The notes beneath the pieces are model-generated. The model was not told the DNA's origin and did not search any database. It worked only from the letters and a program-made list of their open reading frames with translations. Shown here in pieces: positions 1 through 8,694 of a stretch of 64,000 nt of DNA (position 1 is its first letter; the number at the start of each line of letters is the position of its first letter). The DNA is from Parapedobacter tibetensis (GTDB lineage: Bacteria; Bacteroidota; Bacteroidia; Sphingobacteriales; Sphingobacteriaceae). The position numbers and the translations under genes are program-made. Location of the stretch: assembly GCF_024643205.1 (NCBI RefSeq), contig NZ_JAMKQJ010000010.1, positions 62,001-126,000 on the forward strand, in the 5' to 3' direction.

Positions 1-325
1 TTGGTATGCCTGAGTGCGGCACTTTGCCCAGCTTCTCCTTGAATCGCGCCCTGAATTCCTGATACACCTTTCCTGCGTCGGGCACCATCACGAGACAACC
101 GCTGTATTCATAGTTCACGGCTTCCATACCCCTGACACGTCCGAAATGCAATTCGGAACCGCCCCGTGCTACCACACCGTATTGATAGGGGCGGGTTTGT
201 TTATAAGTAATCTCAAATCCCAGCATTTCCCAGAAGGATAGCGTTTCCACTATGGATACACACGGCAGGATTGGGACGGTGGTCCATTCTTTTTTGTTCT
301 TTTCATCGGTCATTTCCATGATCAT
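1..325 (-). CDS. VOC-family (glyoxalase/bleomycin-resistance-like) protein, 3' end cut by window
   Basis: The reverse strand encodes about 108 codons before the left edge. The reading begins MIMEMTDEKNKKEW, followed by a beta-strand segment VPILPCVSIVETLSFWEMLGF, a run with HFGRVRG, and a YSGCLVMV strand. This order (strand, FW..LGF helix, E/H-FGR strand) is typical of the vicinal-oxygen-chelate fold of small bleomycin-resistance-like proteins. Those bind metals or sequester aromatic compounds in the cytoplasm, but the family is functionally broad and no substrate can be named. Three in-frame ATGs (325, 319, 313) compete for the start. It lies downstream of the HxlR regulator on the same strand, with a perfect palindrome in the gap, which suggests local control. 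Confidence 0.7.
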   Translation of the reverse strand, partial: MIMEMTDEKNKKEWTTVPILPCVSIVETLSFWEMLGFEITYKQTRPYQYGVVARGGSELHFGRVRGMEAVNYEYSGCLVMVPDAGKVYQEFRARFKEKLGKVPHSGIP

Positions 326-368
326 TTTATTTGATGCAAACCTAGGCACTATGATTTACAAGGCCATT

Positions 369-392
369 TTTATATACTTTTTTGTATATAAA
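369..392. promoter_or_regulatory. Perfect 9-bp palindrome between HxlR and VOC genes
   Basis: TTTATATAC at 369-377 and GTATATAAA at 384-392 are exact inverted repeats separated by six T. The site lies in the 87-bp gap, about 44 bp upstream of the VOC start as read on the minus strand. HxlR-type dimers bind A/T-rich GTAT/ATAC palindromes, so an operator is the preferred reading. A hairpin in RNA is the alternative. Confidence 0.5.
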
Positions 393-412
393 GGAAAAAG
401 CAGGCAAAGCCC

Positions 413-766
413 TCAAGGCGTGTGATCAATTCCAGCTTCTTTCATTAGGGAAATACCATATTCGGCCAATTGGTCAATGACCGGCAAGGCCATTTCGGCC
501 TTCGCTGTCAGTTGGTACTCCACCCTTGGCGGCTTCTCTTGGAAAGTCTGCCTGGTAACCATGTTTTTTTCCTCCAATTCACGCAATTGGGTAATCAGCA
601 TTTTATGGGAGATGTGAGGTATGGATTTTTTCAAGTCGCCATACCGCAGTGCCCCGGTCCGTAGGCAATTTAATATCGGGATTTTCCACGTACCGCCTAT
701 ATGTGCCATGGCAAACTCAACGGGGCTGTAAAAAATCCGCTTGTTGTAAAGGAAATCGTTCATCAT
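413..766 (-). CDS. HxlR-family winged-helix transcriptional regulator
   Basis: This 117-residue protein matches the HxlR family along its length. It has the N-terminal segment SPVEFAMAHIGGTWKIPIL, the helix-turn-helix region LRYGDLKKSIPHISHKML, the LRELEEKNMVTRQ helix, and the wing PPRVEYQLT. HxlR proteins are small cytoplasmic dimers that repress nearby detoxification genes and often sense electrophiles through a Cys in an N-terminal CPv motif. Here that position is Ser (SPV), and the usual GKW is GTW, so classic thiol sensing through that residue is unlikely; one Cys remains in PILNCL. It is probably transcribed with, or regulates, the VOC gene downstream on the same strand. Confidence 0.85.
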   Translation of the reverse strand: MMNDFLYNKRIFYSPVEFAMAHIGGTWKIPILNCLRTGALRYGDLKKSIPHISHKMLITQLRELEEKNMVTRQTFQEKPPRVEYQLTAKAEMALPVIDQLAEYGISLMKEAGIDHTP

Positions 767-1144
767 ACTATTTTCAAAACAGGTTATCCGGTGTTGCCGG
801 ACTCACGCGCTACGAAATTATACAAATAACCAATGCCTCGCATTTCTTTAGCCTTGCAAAATGGATATGGTTTTATAAATTAGCCAACCCAACTGCGATG
901 ACCTAAGCTAGGAATACACCACTTGAGTATGGATTAACTGGATAAACCTTGATGAACACCAAATTGCGGTGGATACAGGAATATCCGTATAATTGGTGAA
1001 TGGGTAAGCGGTATATTTCCACAATGGGAGGCACAAAACACCGGATTTTCCGAGCTGATTTGGAGTATATTTTTCTTTTGTCCTACATATTCAAAAAAAA
1101 TATCCCATTTTTGCTGGCACTATGATTGTTTAACCCTAATTCAC
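767..1144. other. 378-bp intergenic region with the first operator copy
   Basis: This is the divergent gap between the HxlR gene (minus) and the first GntR gene (plus). No coding sequence or RNA gene was recognised in it. The right end holds the operator-like site described at 1066-1089. The left part must hold the HxlR promoter, but no convincing consensus box was found. Confidence 0.6.
1066..1089 (+). promoter_or_regulatory. Putative FadR-type operator and -7 box before first GntR gene (site A)
   Basis: TTTGTCCTACATA at 1077-1089 matches the shared 13-bp element; on the other strand it reads TATGTAGGACAAA. A -7-like box TATATTTT lies at 1066-1073, only three bases upstream. No good -33 TTTG was found at the right distance, so the promoter part is weak. 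The position 56 bp before the regulator start suggests autoregulation. Confidence 0.55.
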
Positions 1145-1849
1145 ATGGCAAGCAAGAATTTAAGTAACGATATTGAAAAAATCGCCTCCACGACGATGGC
1201 CGACGTAGTCGAAACCCGATTGCGCGAGTACTTGAAGAAGAAAGCCTTCAAACCGGGCGATGCCCTGCCGAAAGAGCTTGAGCTGGCCGAGGCCTTGGAC
1301 GTGAGCCGGAATGTGGTGCGCGAAGCATTGAGCAGACTGCGCATGCTGGGCATGATCGAGTCACGGAAAAAGCGCGGCATGATTTTGGCCGAACCGGACA
1401 TCCTGGGCGGATTCGAGCGTGTAATGGATCCGCTCATCCTCGACCAGAAAACCCTGAAGGATCTGTTTGAATTGCGCCTGGTGCTGGAAATGGGGCTGGC
1501 GGATCTGCTTTATGCACGGATGACCGATAAGGACCTGAAGGAACTGGAGCAGATTGTGAATAAAGAGGTCAATAAAGTGCAAAAGCCTTTCAAGGTGAAA
1601 TATGAAATCGCTTTCCATGGCAAGCTCTACCAGATGACGGGCAACGAAACCTTCACCCGTTTCCAAAATATGCTCTTGCCGGTATTTGAGTATGTGGTAA
1701 ACGAAGAAGAAAAAATAAACGGTGCGGCCAAAGTGGGCAAAGTGACCCATCGGGATCTGCTCGACCTGCTGAAAAGCGGTAGCCCGGAGGATTTCCGGCA
1801 TGCCATGAAGGAGCACCTCAGTCCGCATTTTGAAAAATTAAGCCGCTAG
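1145..1849 (+). CDS. FadR-subfamily GntR regulator (first of twin paralogs)
   Basis: The 234-residue cytoplasmic regulator has a winged helix-turn-helix at about residues 20-84, including LPKELELAEALDVSRNVVREA and a wing ending RGMILAEP. An all-helical FCD ligand domain follows at about 105-230, with the FHGKLYQMTGN and FRHAMKEHLSPH helices that carry metal/ligand His residues in this family. FCD regulators usually respond to carboxylated sugars or fatty acids; E. coli NanR (sialic acid) and UxuR are relatives. The next gene is a close paralog with almost the same recognition helix. The upstream site A and five similar sites downstream make this one of the two candidate repressors of the whole glycan locus. 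The ligand is not deducible from sequence. Confidence 0.88.
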   Translation: MASKNLSNDIEKIASTTMADVVETRLREYLKKKAFKPGDALPKELELAEALDVSRNVVREALSRLRMLGMIESRKKRGMILAEPDILGGFERVMDPLILDQKTLKDLFELRLVLEMGLADLLYARMTDKDLKELEQIVNKEVNKVQKPFKVKYEIAFHGKLYQMTGNETFTRFQNMLLPVFEYVVNEEEKINGAAKVGKVTHRDLLDLLKSGSPEDFRHAMKEHLSPHFEKLSR

Positions 1850-1854
1850 TAGCC

Positions 1855-1877
1855 CTTGCCACCACACACAAGGCAAG
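1855..1877 (+). other. Short hairpin after first GntR gene
   Basis: CTTGCC (1855-1860) and GGCAAG (1872-1877) can form a 6-bp stem with an 11-nt loop just after the stop codon. There is no following T run, so it is at best a weak terminator. Confidence 0.25.
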
Positions 1878-1966
1878 CCACCGTTAGGCTCGTACAGAAA
1901 ACCAAGGATAGGTATCCGGATGGGATGCAAGTACCATTGCACCCAGTCAATAGCATATTATAATCA

Positions 1967-1974
1967 TATCTTTG
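1967..1974 (+). promoter_or_regulatory. Possible -7 promoter box for second GntR gene
   Basis: TATCTTTG matches the Bacteroidota TAnnTTTG -7 consensus, 26 bp before the ATG at 2001. No TTTG box sits 19-21 bp upstream; the nearest TTG is 27 bp away. No operator copy is next to it. Confidence 0.3.
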
Positions 1975-2000
1975 TAAGAAGAAGCACAAGGAAACCAAGC

Positions 2001-2699
2001 ATGAGTAAAACAGCAGGCAGCCCATTGAACCCGATTAGCAGTATCACGATGACTGACCAGGCCGAGCAACGGCTGAGGGAGTATTTTATAAGCCAAGGAT
2101 ACAAGATCGGAGATGCGTTGCCAAAAGAAATCGAGCTGGCAAGTGAATTGGGCGTAAGCCGCAGCGTCATCCGCGAAGCGCTAAGCCGCCTTCGGATGCT
2201 AGGCATGATCGATGTGAGAAAGCGGAGGGGAACCATCCTGACCGAGCCGGATGTGCTCAGTGGGATGGAACGTATCCTCGAACTGAATTTTCTGGGGAAG
2301 GAAACGCTGAAACGCCTATTTGAAGTGAGGTTGATGCTGGAGATGGGCCTGGGCGAATTCCTGTTTAATCGCATCGATGACCAACACCTGCAAAAGTTGG
2401 ACGGCATCGTGAAGGAAGAAGAGCTCACCGGCGACAAAGCAAGGCTAATCCAACTGGACATCACGTTTCACGCCACCTTATATGAAATAACGGGAAACCC
2501 CGTATTGATCCGTTTTCAGGAAATGCTACAACCCATCTTCCAATACGTACTGGACTACCGGGCCGAAATACATCAACCGGGTACCGCCCCCGAAGTGACC
2601 CATCAAGACCTGCTCGACATCTTGAAAAACGGAAACGCTGCATCATTCCGCGAAGCTATGAAAAATCACTTTGAGCATCATTTTCAGCTAATTACCTAG
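2001..2699 (+). CDS. FadR-subfamily GntR regulator (second of twin paralogs)
   Basis: This 232-residue protein aligns end to end with the preceding regulator. It has a winged helix at about residues 20-83, with LPKEIELASELGVSRSVIREA and REALSRLRMLGMI shared almost exactly with its neighbour, then an FCD domain (LFEVRLMLEMGLGEF, FHATLYEITGN, FREAMKNHFEHHF). The ATG at 2001 is chosen because the reading upstream of it (to 1920) is not matched in the paralog and overlaps a possible -7 box. Shared recognition residues imply that both proteins can read the same operator. Their ligand domains differ more, so they may sense different compounds or form mixed dimers (inference). Confidence 0.87.
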   Translation: MSKTAGSPLNPISSITMTDQAEQRLREYFISQGYKIGDALPKEIELASELGVSRSVIREALSRLRMLGMIDVRKRRGTILTEPDVLSGMERILELNFLGKETLKRLFEVRLMLEMGLGEFLFNRIDDQHLQKLDGIVKEEELTGDKARLIQLDITFHATLYEITGNPVLIRFQEMLQPIFQYVLDYRAEIHQPGTAPEVTHQDLLDILKNGNAASFREAMKNHFEHHFQLIT

Positions 2700-2725
2700 T
2701 AACTGAGAAATTTCTTTTAAAAAAA

Positions 2726-2776
2726 TTTGCTTTTTTAAAATACTCCTGTATATATTTGTTGAATATATCAGACATA
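2726..2776 (+). promoter_or_regulatory. Bacteroidota promoter with overlapping operator before operon at 2914 (site B)
   Basis: TTTG at 2726-2729, a 21-bp spacer and TATATTTG at 2751-2758 match the Bacteroidota consensus closely. Five bases downstream, TATATCAGACATA (2764-2776) is the most diverged copy of the shared 13-bp element, at about the transcription start. The 5' leader of about 140 nt carries AACCAATTATAAATT at 2893-2907, repeated exactly in the leader at 49222-49236. Confidence 0.65.
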
Positions 2777-2913
2777 TATGATGTGTTTGATTTGTATAAC
2801 TGAGAGTAACGAATTGTAGGCCTGTTTTTGGGTAATCAAGTGACTAAAAACATGTAGAACATAAGTATTTTAGGTTATATCAGTATAGCGACAACCAATT
2901 ATAAATTCAAGTT

Positions 2914-4056
2914 ATGATAACAGTAAAACAGCGTTTATTTGCCTTATCCGTAATCATACTCACTTTTCATATAGCCTGTATCGGTCAAAAAGCCGAATCC
3001 TCATCAGGCCTTGATACACTCAGCACCACGGATTTATCCAAAGATACCGCGAGGCACGTGATGGTGGCCCAAGGTACCGAAGAAATCTACCAAGGACACC
3101 CTACTACCGTTTTGCTCCCAGATGGAAAGACGATGTATTGCGTGTGGACTTATAACCACGGTGGGCCATGTGGCCCCTTGAAAAAGAGCCTGGATGGGGG
3201 GCTTACCTGGAGCCCGTTGCTCAATGTGCCGACCAACTGGCCGTCCGTGCGGAATTGCCCGACCATCTATCGTTTGCCAGATCCGGAGGGAAAGCACCAC
3301 TTATTCGTATTTGCGGGTACCGGTCCTGATGGGGGCATGTACCAATCCCATTCCCTCGATGAGGGCCAAACCTGGTCGCCCATGGAAAGCAATGGTGTCG
3401 GCCCAAGCGTGATGCCTTTTTGCACCATTGAACCCATCGATGGGGGAAAGAAACTGCTGGCGATGTCAAACATCCGGCGGCCCGGGGAAACCAAGGAGAA
3501 GCGATCCAACGTAGTTTCCCAAAGCATCTCAGAAGATGGGGGATTTACATGGAGCCCATGGCGTATTGTGCTTGACCTACCGGGCTTGAAACCTTGTGAG
3601 CCCGAAATCGTACGTTCGCCGGACGGCAGTGAGCTGCTCTGCCTGATCAGGGAAAATGATGAGCGCGTGGCGTTGTTTATGACCAGCAAGGATGAAGGCG
3701 AATCCTGGTCGGATGTACAGCCGTTGCCCTTTGCCTTGCATGGCGACCGCCACAAGGCGAAGTACACCTCCGATGGACGCTTGGTTGTGGTATTCCGTGA
3801 TACGGGAAATGGCAGTGAGACACGCAACCATTTTGTCGCCTGGATGGGGCATTATGAAGATATCATTCAAGGACGCCAGGGAAGTGGCCGCCTGAAGCTT
3901 TTGCATAGCTACAAGGGGGCAGATTGTGGCTATCCCGGTCTCGAAGTATTGCCGGATGATACGTTGGTGGCCACCACGTATGTCAAATACAGGCCAGGGC
4001 CGGAAAAAAATTCCGTGGTGAGTGTTCGGTTCACCTTGGATGATTTCGGCCAATAA
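2914..4056 (+). CDS. BNR/Asp-box exo-glycosidase-like protein (sialidase superfamily)
   Basis: The 380-residue exported protein has a hydrophobic N terminus ending near IACIG (signal peptide or weak lipobox). Four Asp boxes follow: SLDGGLTW (about 92), SLDEGQTW (148), SEDGGFTW (207) and SKDEGESW (258), which mark a six-bladed sialidase-type propeller. Residues that could match GH33 positions include E229/E231 with R246 (CLIREN) and a Tyr in DCGYPGLE. The N-terminal Arg-Ile-Pro motif of true sialidases is replaced by HPT, so activity on sialic acid is doubtful; another glycosidase or a binding role is possible. It is the first gene of the operon, 85 bp before the SusC gene, and is led by promoter/operator site B. 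Confidence 0.75.
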   Translation: MITVKQRLFALSVIILTFHIACIGQKAESSSGLDTLSTTDLSKDTARHVMVAQGTEEIYQGHPTTVLLPDGKTMYCVWTYNHGGPCGPLKKSLDGGLTWSPLLNVPTNWPSVRNCPTIYRLPDPEGKHHLFVFAGTGPDGGMYQSHSLDEGQTWSPMESNGVGPSVMPFCTIEPIDGGKKLLAMSNIRRPGETKEKRSNVVSQSISEDGGFTWSPWRIVLDLPGLKPCEPEIVRSPDGSELLCLIRENDERVALFMTSKDEGESWSDVQPLPFALHGDRHKAKYTSDGRLVVVFRDTGNGSETRNHFVAWMGHYEDIIQGRQGSGRLKLLHSYKGADCGYPGLEVLPDDTLVATTYVKYRPGPEKNSVVSVRFTLDDFGQ

Positions 4057-4141
4057 ATCGAACCACAGGGGTATTGCTCCAGCAGCATATAAGTGGTTTT
4101 TTAATTAACTAACCAGTTTACAACTAACGAATGACCATGTT

Positions 4142-7100
4142 ATGATTAACCGAATTACATTTTTCTGTGCACTGCTTTATGGTGTCGTCCTGCATGTTCA
4201 GGTCGCACAAGGGCAGGAGGCCAATGCCAAGATGGTATCTGGCCGTGTTACAGCCGCCGATTCCGGAGAACCGCTGGCGGGTGTGAGTATCAAGTACGAA
4301 GGGTCTGCCGCTGGTACCGTAACCGGTGCCGATGGCAGGTACACACTAGCCATCATCGATCCCAATGGGGTGATTGTGGCTTCTTATGTCGGCTTCCAGA
4401 CCCTCCGGGTTGATATTGGAGGGCGCGATGAAATCAATATCAGGCTTGAGCCGGGCATGGAGGCGTTGGAGCAAGTCGTGGTAGTGGGCTATGGCACGCA
4501 ACGGCGTAAGGACATCACCGGCTCGATCGCCGAAGTATCCAGCGAGGACATCCAAAACCAGCCACTGGTGAGCATAGACCAGCTCTTGCAGGGAAAGGCT
4601 TCCGGTGTTCAGATATCAAATTCATCGGGTGCCCCCGGGGGCCGCGTGAATATTCGTATCCGTGGTGCAAGTTCGGTAAACGCGGGCAATGAGCCGCTGT
4701 TTGTGATAGACGGTATACCCGTTTACAACAGCAACATGGATCCAAGCGGCACTTCCTATGACACATTTACCCCCACGAACGCGTTGGCTTCGTTAAACCC
4801 GAATGACATCGAATCCGTAGCGATACTGAAAGATGCATCGGCGACCGCTATTTACGGTTCCAGGGGAAACAATGGCGTGGTGCTGATTACCACCAAAAGG
4901 GGGAGCGGCGAACAGGTCCAGATCGACTACAACGGGTACTATGGGACGCAAAGCCTCGTCCGGAAATTAGATTTGATGAACGGCAGCGAGCATGCAGCGT
5001 TTTTAAACGACTGGGCAACCGAAGGGGGGTTGCCCCAACCATTTCCCGACCCCAGCGCAATCGGAAATGGTACCGATTGGCAAAAGGAGGTATACCGTAC
5101 CGCCCCGATGCAGAACCATCAGCTATCGCTTTCCAGTGGAAGGGGCGATACACGCTATTTCATTTCGGCCAACTATTACAACCAGGATGGAATCGCGTTG
5201 AACTCGTCGATGGACCGCTATTCGCTGCGGATCAATACCGACCATAAAATAGGTAAGAAATTGACGTTTAGCCAATCCCTCACGTATAGCAAAACCATCA
5301 ACCAGGCGGTACCTACTAACAGTGCGGGCTCGGATAATATCCGGTCGGTTGCCGACAAGGTGTTCGCCACATCGCCTACCATCCCGGTGTTTGATGAAGA
5401 TGGAAATTATGTGACCGACTGGTATGGGGGGGGCAAGACCGAAAGCCCCGTGGCCTCCTTGTTGAGCATCCACAACCAGCTTACCGGAGACAACGTGTTG
5501 GGCAACCTTTCGCTGGGGTATGAAATCATCGAAGGGCTTACCTTCAAGACGCTTTGGGGAGTGAACCTCATGAACCGGAGCAATGAGGAGTATTACCCGG
5601 CGGAAACCACCTATCTGGGCGGTCTTTTGGGCGGATTGGGGCTGCTTTCGGAGCGGAAATCCACCAATGTGTTGAACGAAAATACCCTGCATTTTACCAG
5701 AAACTTCCATGAAACACACCAGCTCGATGTCCTTGGGGGATTCACCTGGCAAACGGAAAGCATCAAGCAATCGTCTACCCAGGCGTCCGATTTCCCGCAT
5801 GACCGCTTCGGTGTGGATAACATCGGGAGTGCATCCGGGGTTCCGGATGTCAGTTCATCCGTCAATGAATGGGGCCTCGCTTCTGTAATCGGTAGGGTAA
5901 ACTACGCGTATAAAAACAAATACTTGGTTACCACCACCCTCAGGGCCGATGGATCCACAAAGTTTGGAAGCGGCAACAAATGGGGGTACTTTCCTTCGTT
6001 TGCACTGGCCTACCGCCTATCCGCGGAGGAGTTCATGAAAGGCCAACAGGTCATCAATGATTTGAAAATCAGGACGAGCTACGGCATTACGGGCAACCAG
6101 GAGATTGGCAGTTACCAATCGCTGGCCCGCGTGACCACCAACGATATTTACATCATAGACGGGCAATTGGTTTCCGGCGCAAGCCAGGTCAGTTTGCCCA
6201 ATAGCGGGTTAAAATGGGAACGGGCCGCCCAATGGGATATCGGCTTGGATATTTCCCTGTTCGACAATGCGCTGAATGTGGTCTTTGATTACTACAGGAA
6301 GAAAACGCATGACTTGCTTTTCCAAGTGAATTTGCCAGCCTATTCAGGCTATAGCAGTGCGTTGTATAATACGGGCAACTTGGATAATACGGGTTTTGAG
6401 GTCAATATCGGGAGCGACATCCAGCTGGGTGCTTTCGCCTGGAACATCAATGCCAACTATTCGAGGAATAAAAGCGAAATGGTCTCCTTGGGCCGGTCGG
6501 CATCCACCTCGCTGTTTCTGGGGCACCCGCCCGGAGCCATCAGGGGATACACCTATGATGGGGTATTCCATAACCAGGCAGAAATAGATGCACAACAGGT
6601 ACAGCTGGGGGTGAAGCCCGGTGATGCGAGGTATCAGGATACGAATGGGGATGGCCAATTGAATGCGGATGACCTGGTGATACTGGGCAACCCGCTGCCC
6701 GACCACATCTTCGGCTTGAACAACAATTTTGCGTATAAGGGCTTTACGCTGGGCGTATTCCTGCAGGGGGAGCTTGGGATGGATGAAATGCATGGGGTTT
6801 CCATCTTGAATCCTGCTGCCGGAGGGAGCAATAAGCTCAGGACCTTGCTGGGCCGATGGACCCCGCAAAATACCGAAAGCAATATCCCGAGGGCCAATGT
6901 GGGCAACTGGCTGGGATCGTCGACCTATAACCTGGTCGATCGCTCCTATGTCAAAATCAGGAACATCCAGCTGGGCTATGACATCCCCGCCAGCCTTATC
7001 CCTCGCTTCAGGCGGTTAAATGTATATGTCTCGGGGCAAAATATGATTACATTCACAAAGGATTACCCGGGATATGACCCCGATGGGGGCAGGCACTATC

Positions 7101-7144
7101 CGACGGCCCGCACGGTCATATTTGGTGTTAATCTTGGACTTTAA
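4142..7144 (+). CDS. susC: SusC/RagA-type TonB-dependent outer-membrane transporter
   Basis: This 1000-residue protein has a signal peptide ending near AQGQE, then a carboxypeptidase-regulatory-like domain (about 32-110, GRVTAADSGEPLAGVSI). The SusC linker VVVGYGTQRRKDITGS follows, then a TonB plug (about 115-250, with VNIRIRGASSVNAGNEP and ILKDASATAIYGSRGNNGV) and a beta-barrel to the C terminus. SusC proteins import oligosaccharides across the outer membrane using TonB energy, with a SusD lid. The SusD partner follows after 20 bp. The substrate cannot be read from sequence; the sialidase, sulfatase and Kelch-symporter genes in the same operon point to a sialylated or sulfated glycan (inference). 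Confidence 0.92.
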   Translation: MINRITFFCALLYGVVLHVQVAQGQEANAKMVSGRVTAADSGEPLAGVSIKYEGSAAGTVTGADGRYTLAIIDPNGVIVASYVGFQTLRVDIGGRDEINIRLEPGMEALEQVVVVGYGTQRRKDITGSIAEVSSEDIQNQPLVSIDQLLQGKASGVQISNSSGAPGGRVNIRIRGASSVNAGNEPLFVIDGIPVYNSNMDPSGTSYDTFTPTNALASLNPNDIESVAILKDASATAIYGSRGNNGVVLITTKRGSGEQVQIDYNGYYGTQSLVRKLDLMNGSEHAAFLNDWATEGGLPQPFPDPSAIGNGTDWQKEVYRTAPMQNHQLSLSSGRGDTRYFISANYYNQDGIALNSSMDRYSLRINTDHKIGKKLTFSQSLTYSKTINQAVPTNSAGSDNIRSVADKVFATSPTIPVFDEDGNYVTDWYGGGKTESPVASLLSIHNQLTGDNVLGNLSLGYEIIEGLTFKTLWGVNLMNRSNEEYYPAETTYLGGLLGGLGLLSERKSTNVLNENTLHFTRNFHETHQLDVLGGFTWQTESIKQSSTQASDFPHDRFGVDNIGSASGVPDVSSSVNEWGLASVIGRVNYAYKNKYLVTTTLRADGSTKFGSGNKWGYFPSFALAYRLSAEEFMKGQQVINDLKIRTSYGITGNQEIGSYQSLARVTTNDIYIIDGQLVSGASQVSLPNSGLKWERAAQWDIGLDISLFDNALNVVFDYYRKKTHDLLFQVNLPAYSGYSSALYNTGNLDNTGFEVNIGSDIQLGAFAWNINANYSRNKSEMVSLGRSASTSLFLGHPPGAIRGYTYDGVFHNQAEIDAQQVQLGVKPGDARYQDTNGDGQLNADDLVILGNPLPDHIFGLNNNFAYKGFTLGVFLQGELGMDEMHGVSILNPAAGGSNKLRTLLGRWTPQNTESNIPRANVGNWLGSSTYNLVDRSYVKIRNIQLGYDIPASLIPRFRRLNVYVSGQNMITFTKDYPGYDPDGGRHYPTARTVIFGVNLGL

Positions 7145-7164
7145 CGATACTAAACGAATTTATC

Positions 7165-8685
7165 ATGAAACATATCGGTAAAACCACAATAGGATTTATT
7201 GCATTATTATTTTGCATGGTTACATCATCCTGTGAAAAATTTCTCGAGGAGGAACCGCGTGGTTTTCTCTCTCCCGATAATTTCTACGAGAACGAACAGG
7301 ATTTGTTCACCGCGTTGGTGGGGGTATATGATGGCTTGGGCGATAACGGCCAGAGTTTTTTGGCCAGAAGGCTGCATTACCTGACCTGGTTTACGGCTGG
7401 GGAAGCATTTTCCCCCTCGTTAGCCGAGCAGCGATTGCTCAGCAACTACACCTTTACGAATGACCACGGCGACATCAACCGGGTATGGACAAGCATGTAT
7501 GCGGGCATTGTAAGGGCCAATAACGTGATCAACCGGGGAGCAGGTGTACCTATGGATGAATCCCGCAAGCAGCAGTACATTGGCGAAGCCAGGTTTTTAC
7601 GCGCGCTCTTTTATTTTTACGGTGTTCGCCTATGGGGCGCCTTGCCGTTGATTACCGAAGAAGTGGCATCAATCGACGACGTCAATGTGCCTCGCAACCC
7701 GGTGCACGAGATATACCAGCAGATCATCACGGATTTGGAATTTTGCATACAAACGGTGCCGCCGACCAACCAGCAAGGACGCACTTCATTGGGAGCTGTA
7801 AAAGCATTGCTGGCGAAGGTATATTTGACCAGGGCTTCATCCGCGGCTGCTGGCGACAATGACTATCAGCTGTGTGCGGATTTATGCAAGGAAGTAATCG
7901 ATATGCCTGAACATCACCTGATGCCTGATTACCAGCAGGTTTTTGGTCCGCCGAATGAGTTTAACCCGGAGTCTTTATTTGAATGGCAGGGCGACAGAAA
8001 CCTGTCGCCCTTGGGCGAACTCAGTCCGCTCGGGGCCTTTTCCATGCCAAGGGGGATCAAACTGTTCGAAGAGCAGGGGCCTTCAGACGGGGGCGGGATT
8101 GTGAGCACCGTTGACTATTTTAATCTTTACCAAGAGGAAGATTACCGGAGGGAATCAACCTTTGTTACCGGAGGCGTTAATTTTGAGGGGGAATGGCTTA
8201 CCTGGCAGCAGTTTACCAATCCTTACCCGGCGCCCTGCCTGAAATATATAGATCGGACGGCCACTTCCCGCAACGGATTCGAATGGGGCGGTAATTTTAT
8301 CGTGTTACGCCTGGCTGATGTATATTTAATGCGGGCGGAGGCGATGAACGAAGTGGGTGGCCCCTCGGACGAAGCGTATGACATGATCAATGAAATACGG
8401 GGACGCGCCAGAAACCGGAATGGCCAACCTTCCGCATTTCCGGAAGACGTGGCCGACCTTAACCAAGACGAATTCAGGGACGCGGTATTGCACGAGAGAG
8501 CCATTGAATTGGGCTTTGAAGGGCATCGTTGGTTTGACTTGGTCAGGACATCACGATTGGTGGAAACCCTGAAAGCCATCGACCCTACCTTGCCGGTTAT
8601 GGATAAGCACCTGTTATTTCCGATACCTCCTGATGAATTGATTTTAAACCCTTTGCTAACACAAAACCCCGGATGGGGAAACTAA
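7165..8685 (+). CDS. susD: SusD/RagB-type outer-membrane glycan-binding lipoprotein
   Basis: The 506-residue protein begins with a lipoprotein signal peptide (VTSSC, Cys23). It has the SusD N-terminal FLEEEPRGFLSPDNFYENEQD and TPR-like helices (IGEARFLRALFYFYGVRLWGALP). The C-terminal RagB/SusD signature includes LRLADVYLMRAEAMNEVGG, LHERAIELGFEGHRWFDLVRT and LFPIPPDE. SusD proteins cap SusC at the cell surface and bind the glycan. It lies 20 bp after its SusC partner. Length is normal for the family. Confidence 0.92.
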   Translation: MKHIGKTTIGFIALLFCMVTSSCEKFLEEEPRGFLSPDNFYENEQDLFTALVGVYDGLGDNGQSFLARRLHYLTWFTAGEAFSPSLAEQRLLSNYTFTNDHGDINRVWTSMYAGIVRANNVINRGAGVPMDESRKQQYIGEARFLRALFYFYGVRLWGALPLITEEVASIDDVNVPRNPVHEIYQQIITDLEFCIQTVPPTNQQGRTSLGAVKALLAKVYLTRASSAAAGDNDYQLCADLCKEVIDMPEHHLMPDYQQVFGPPNEFNPESLFEWQGDRNLSPLGELSPLGAFSMPRGIKLFEEQGPSDGGGIVSTVDYFNLYQEEDYRRESTFVTGGVNFEGEWLTWQQFTNPYPAPCLKYIDRTATSRNGFEWGGNFIVLRLADVYLMRAEAMNEVGGPSDEAYDMINEIRGRARNRNGQPSAFPEDVADLNQDEFRDAVLHERAIELGFEGHRWFDLVRTSRLVETLKAIDPTLPVMDKHLLFPIPPDELILNPLLTQNPGWGN

Positions 8686-8694
8686 ACAATAACT

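Noticed and set aside
1920..2000. N-terminal extension of the second GntR gene
   Set aside because: The extra 27 residues have no counterpart in the paralog and overlap a likely -7 box; the ATG at 2001 fits better.
5123..5800. Long minus-strand open frame (225 codons) inside the first SusC
   Set aside because: It is antisense to a clear SusC gene and has no recognisable domain; G+C-rich codon use creates such frames throughout the window.
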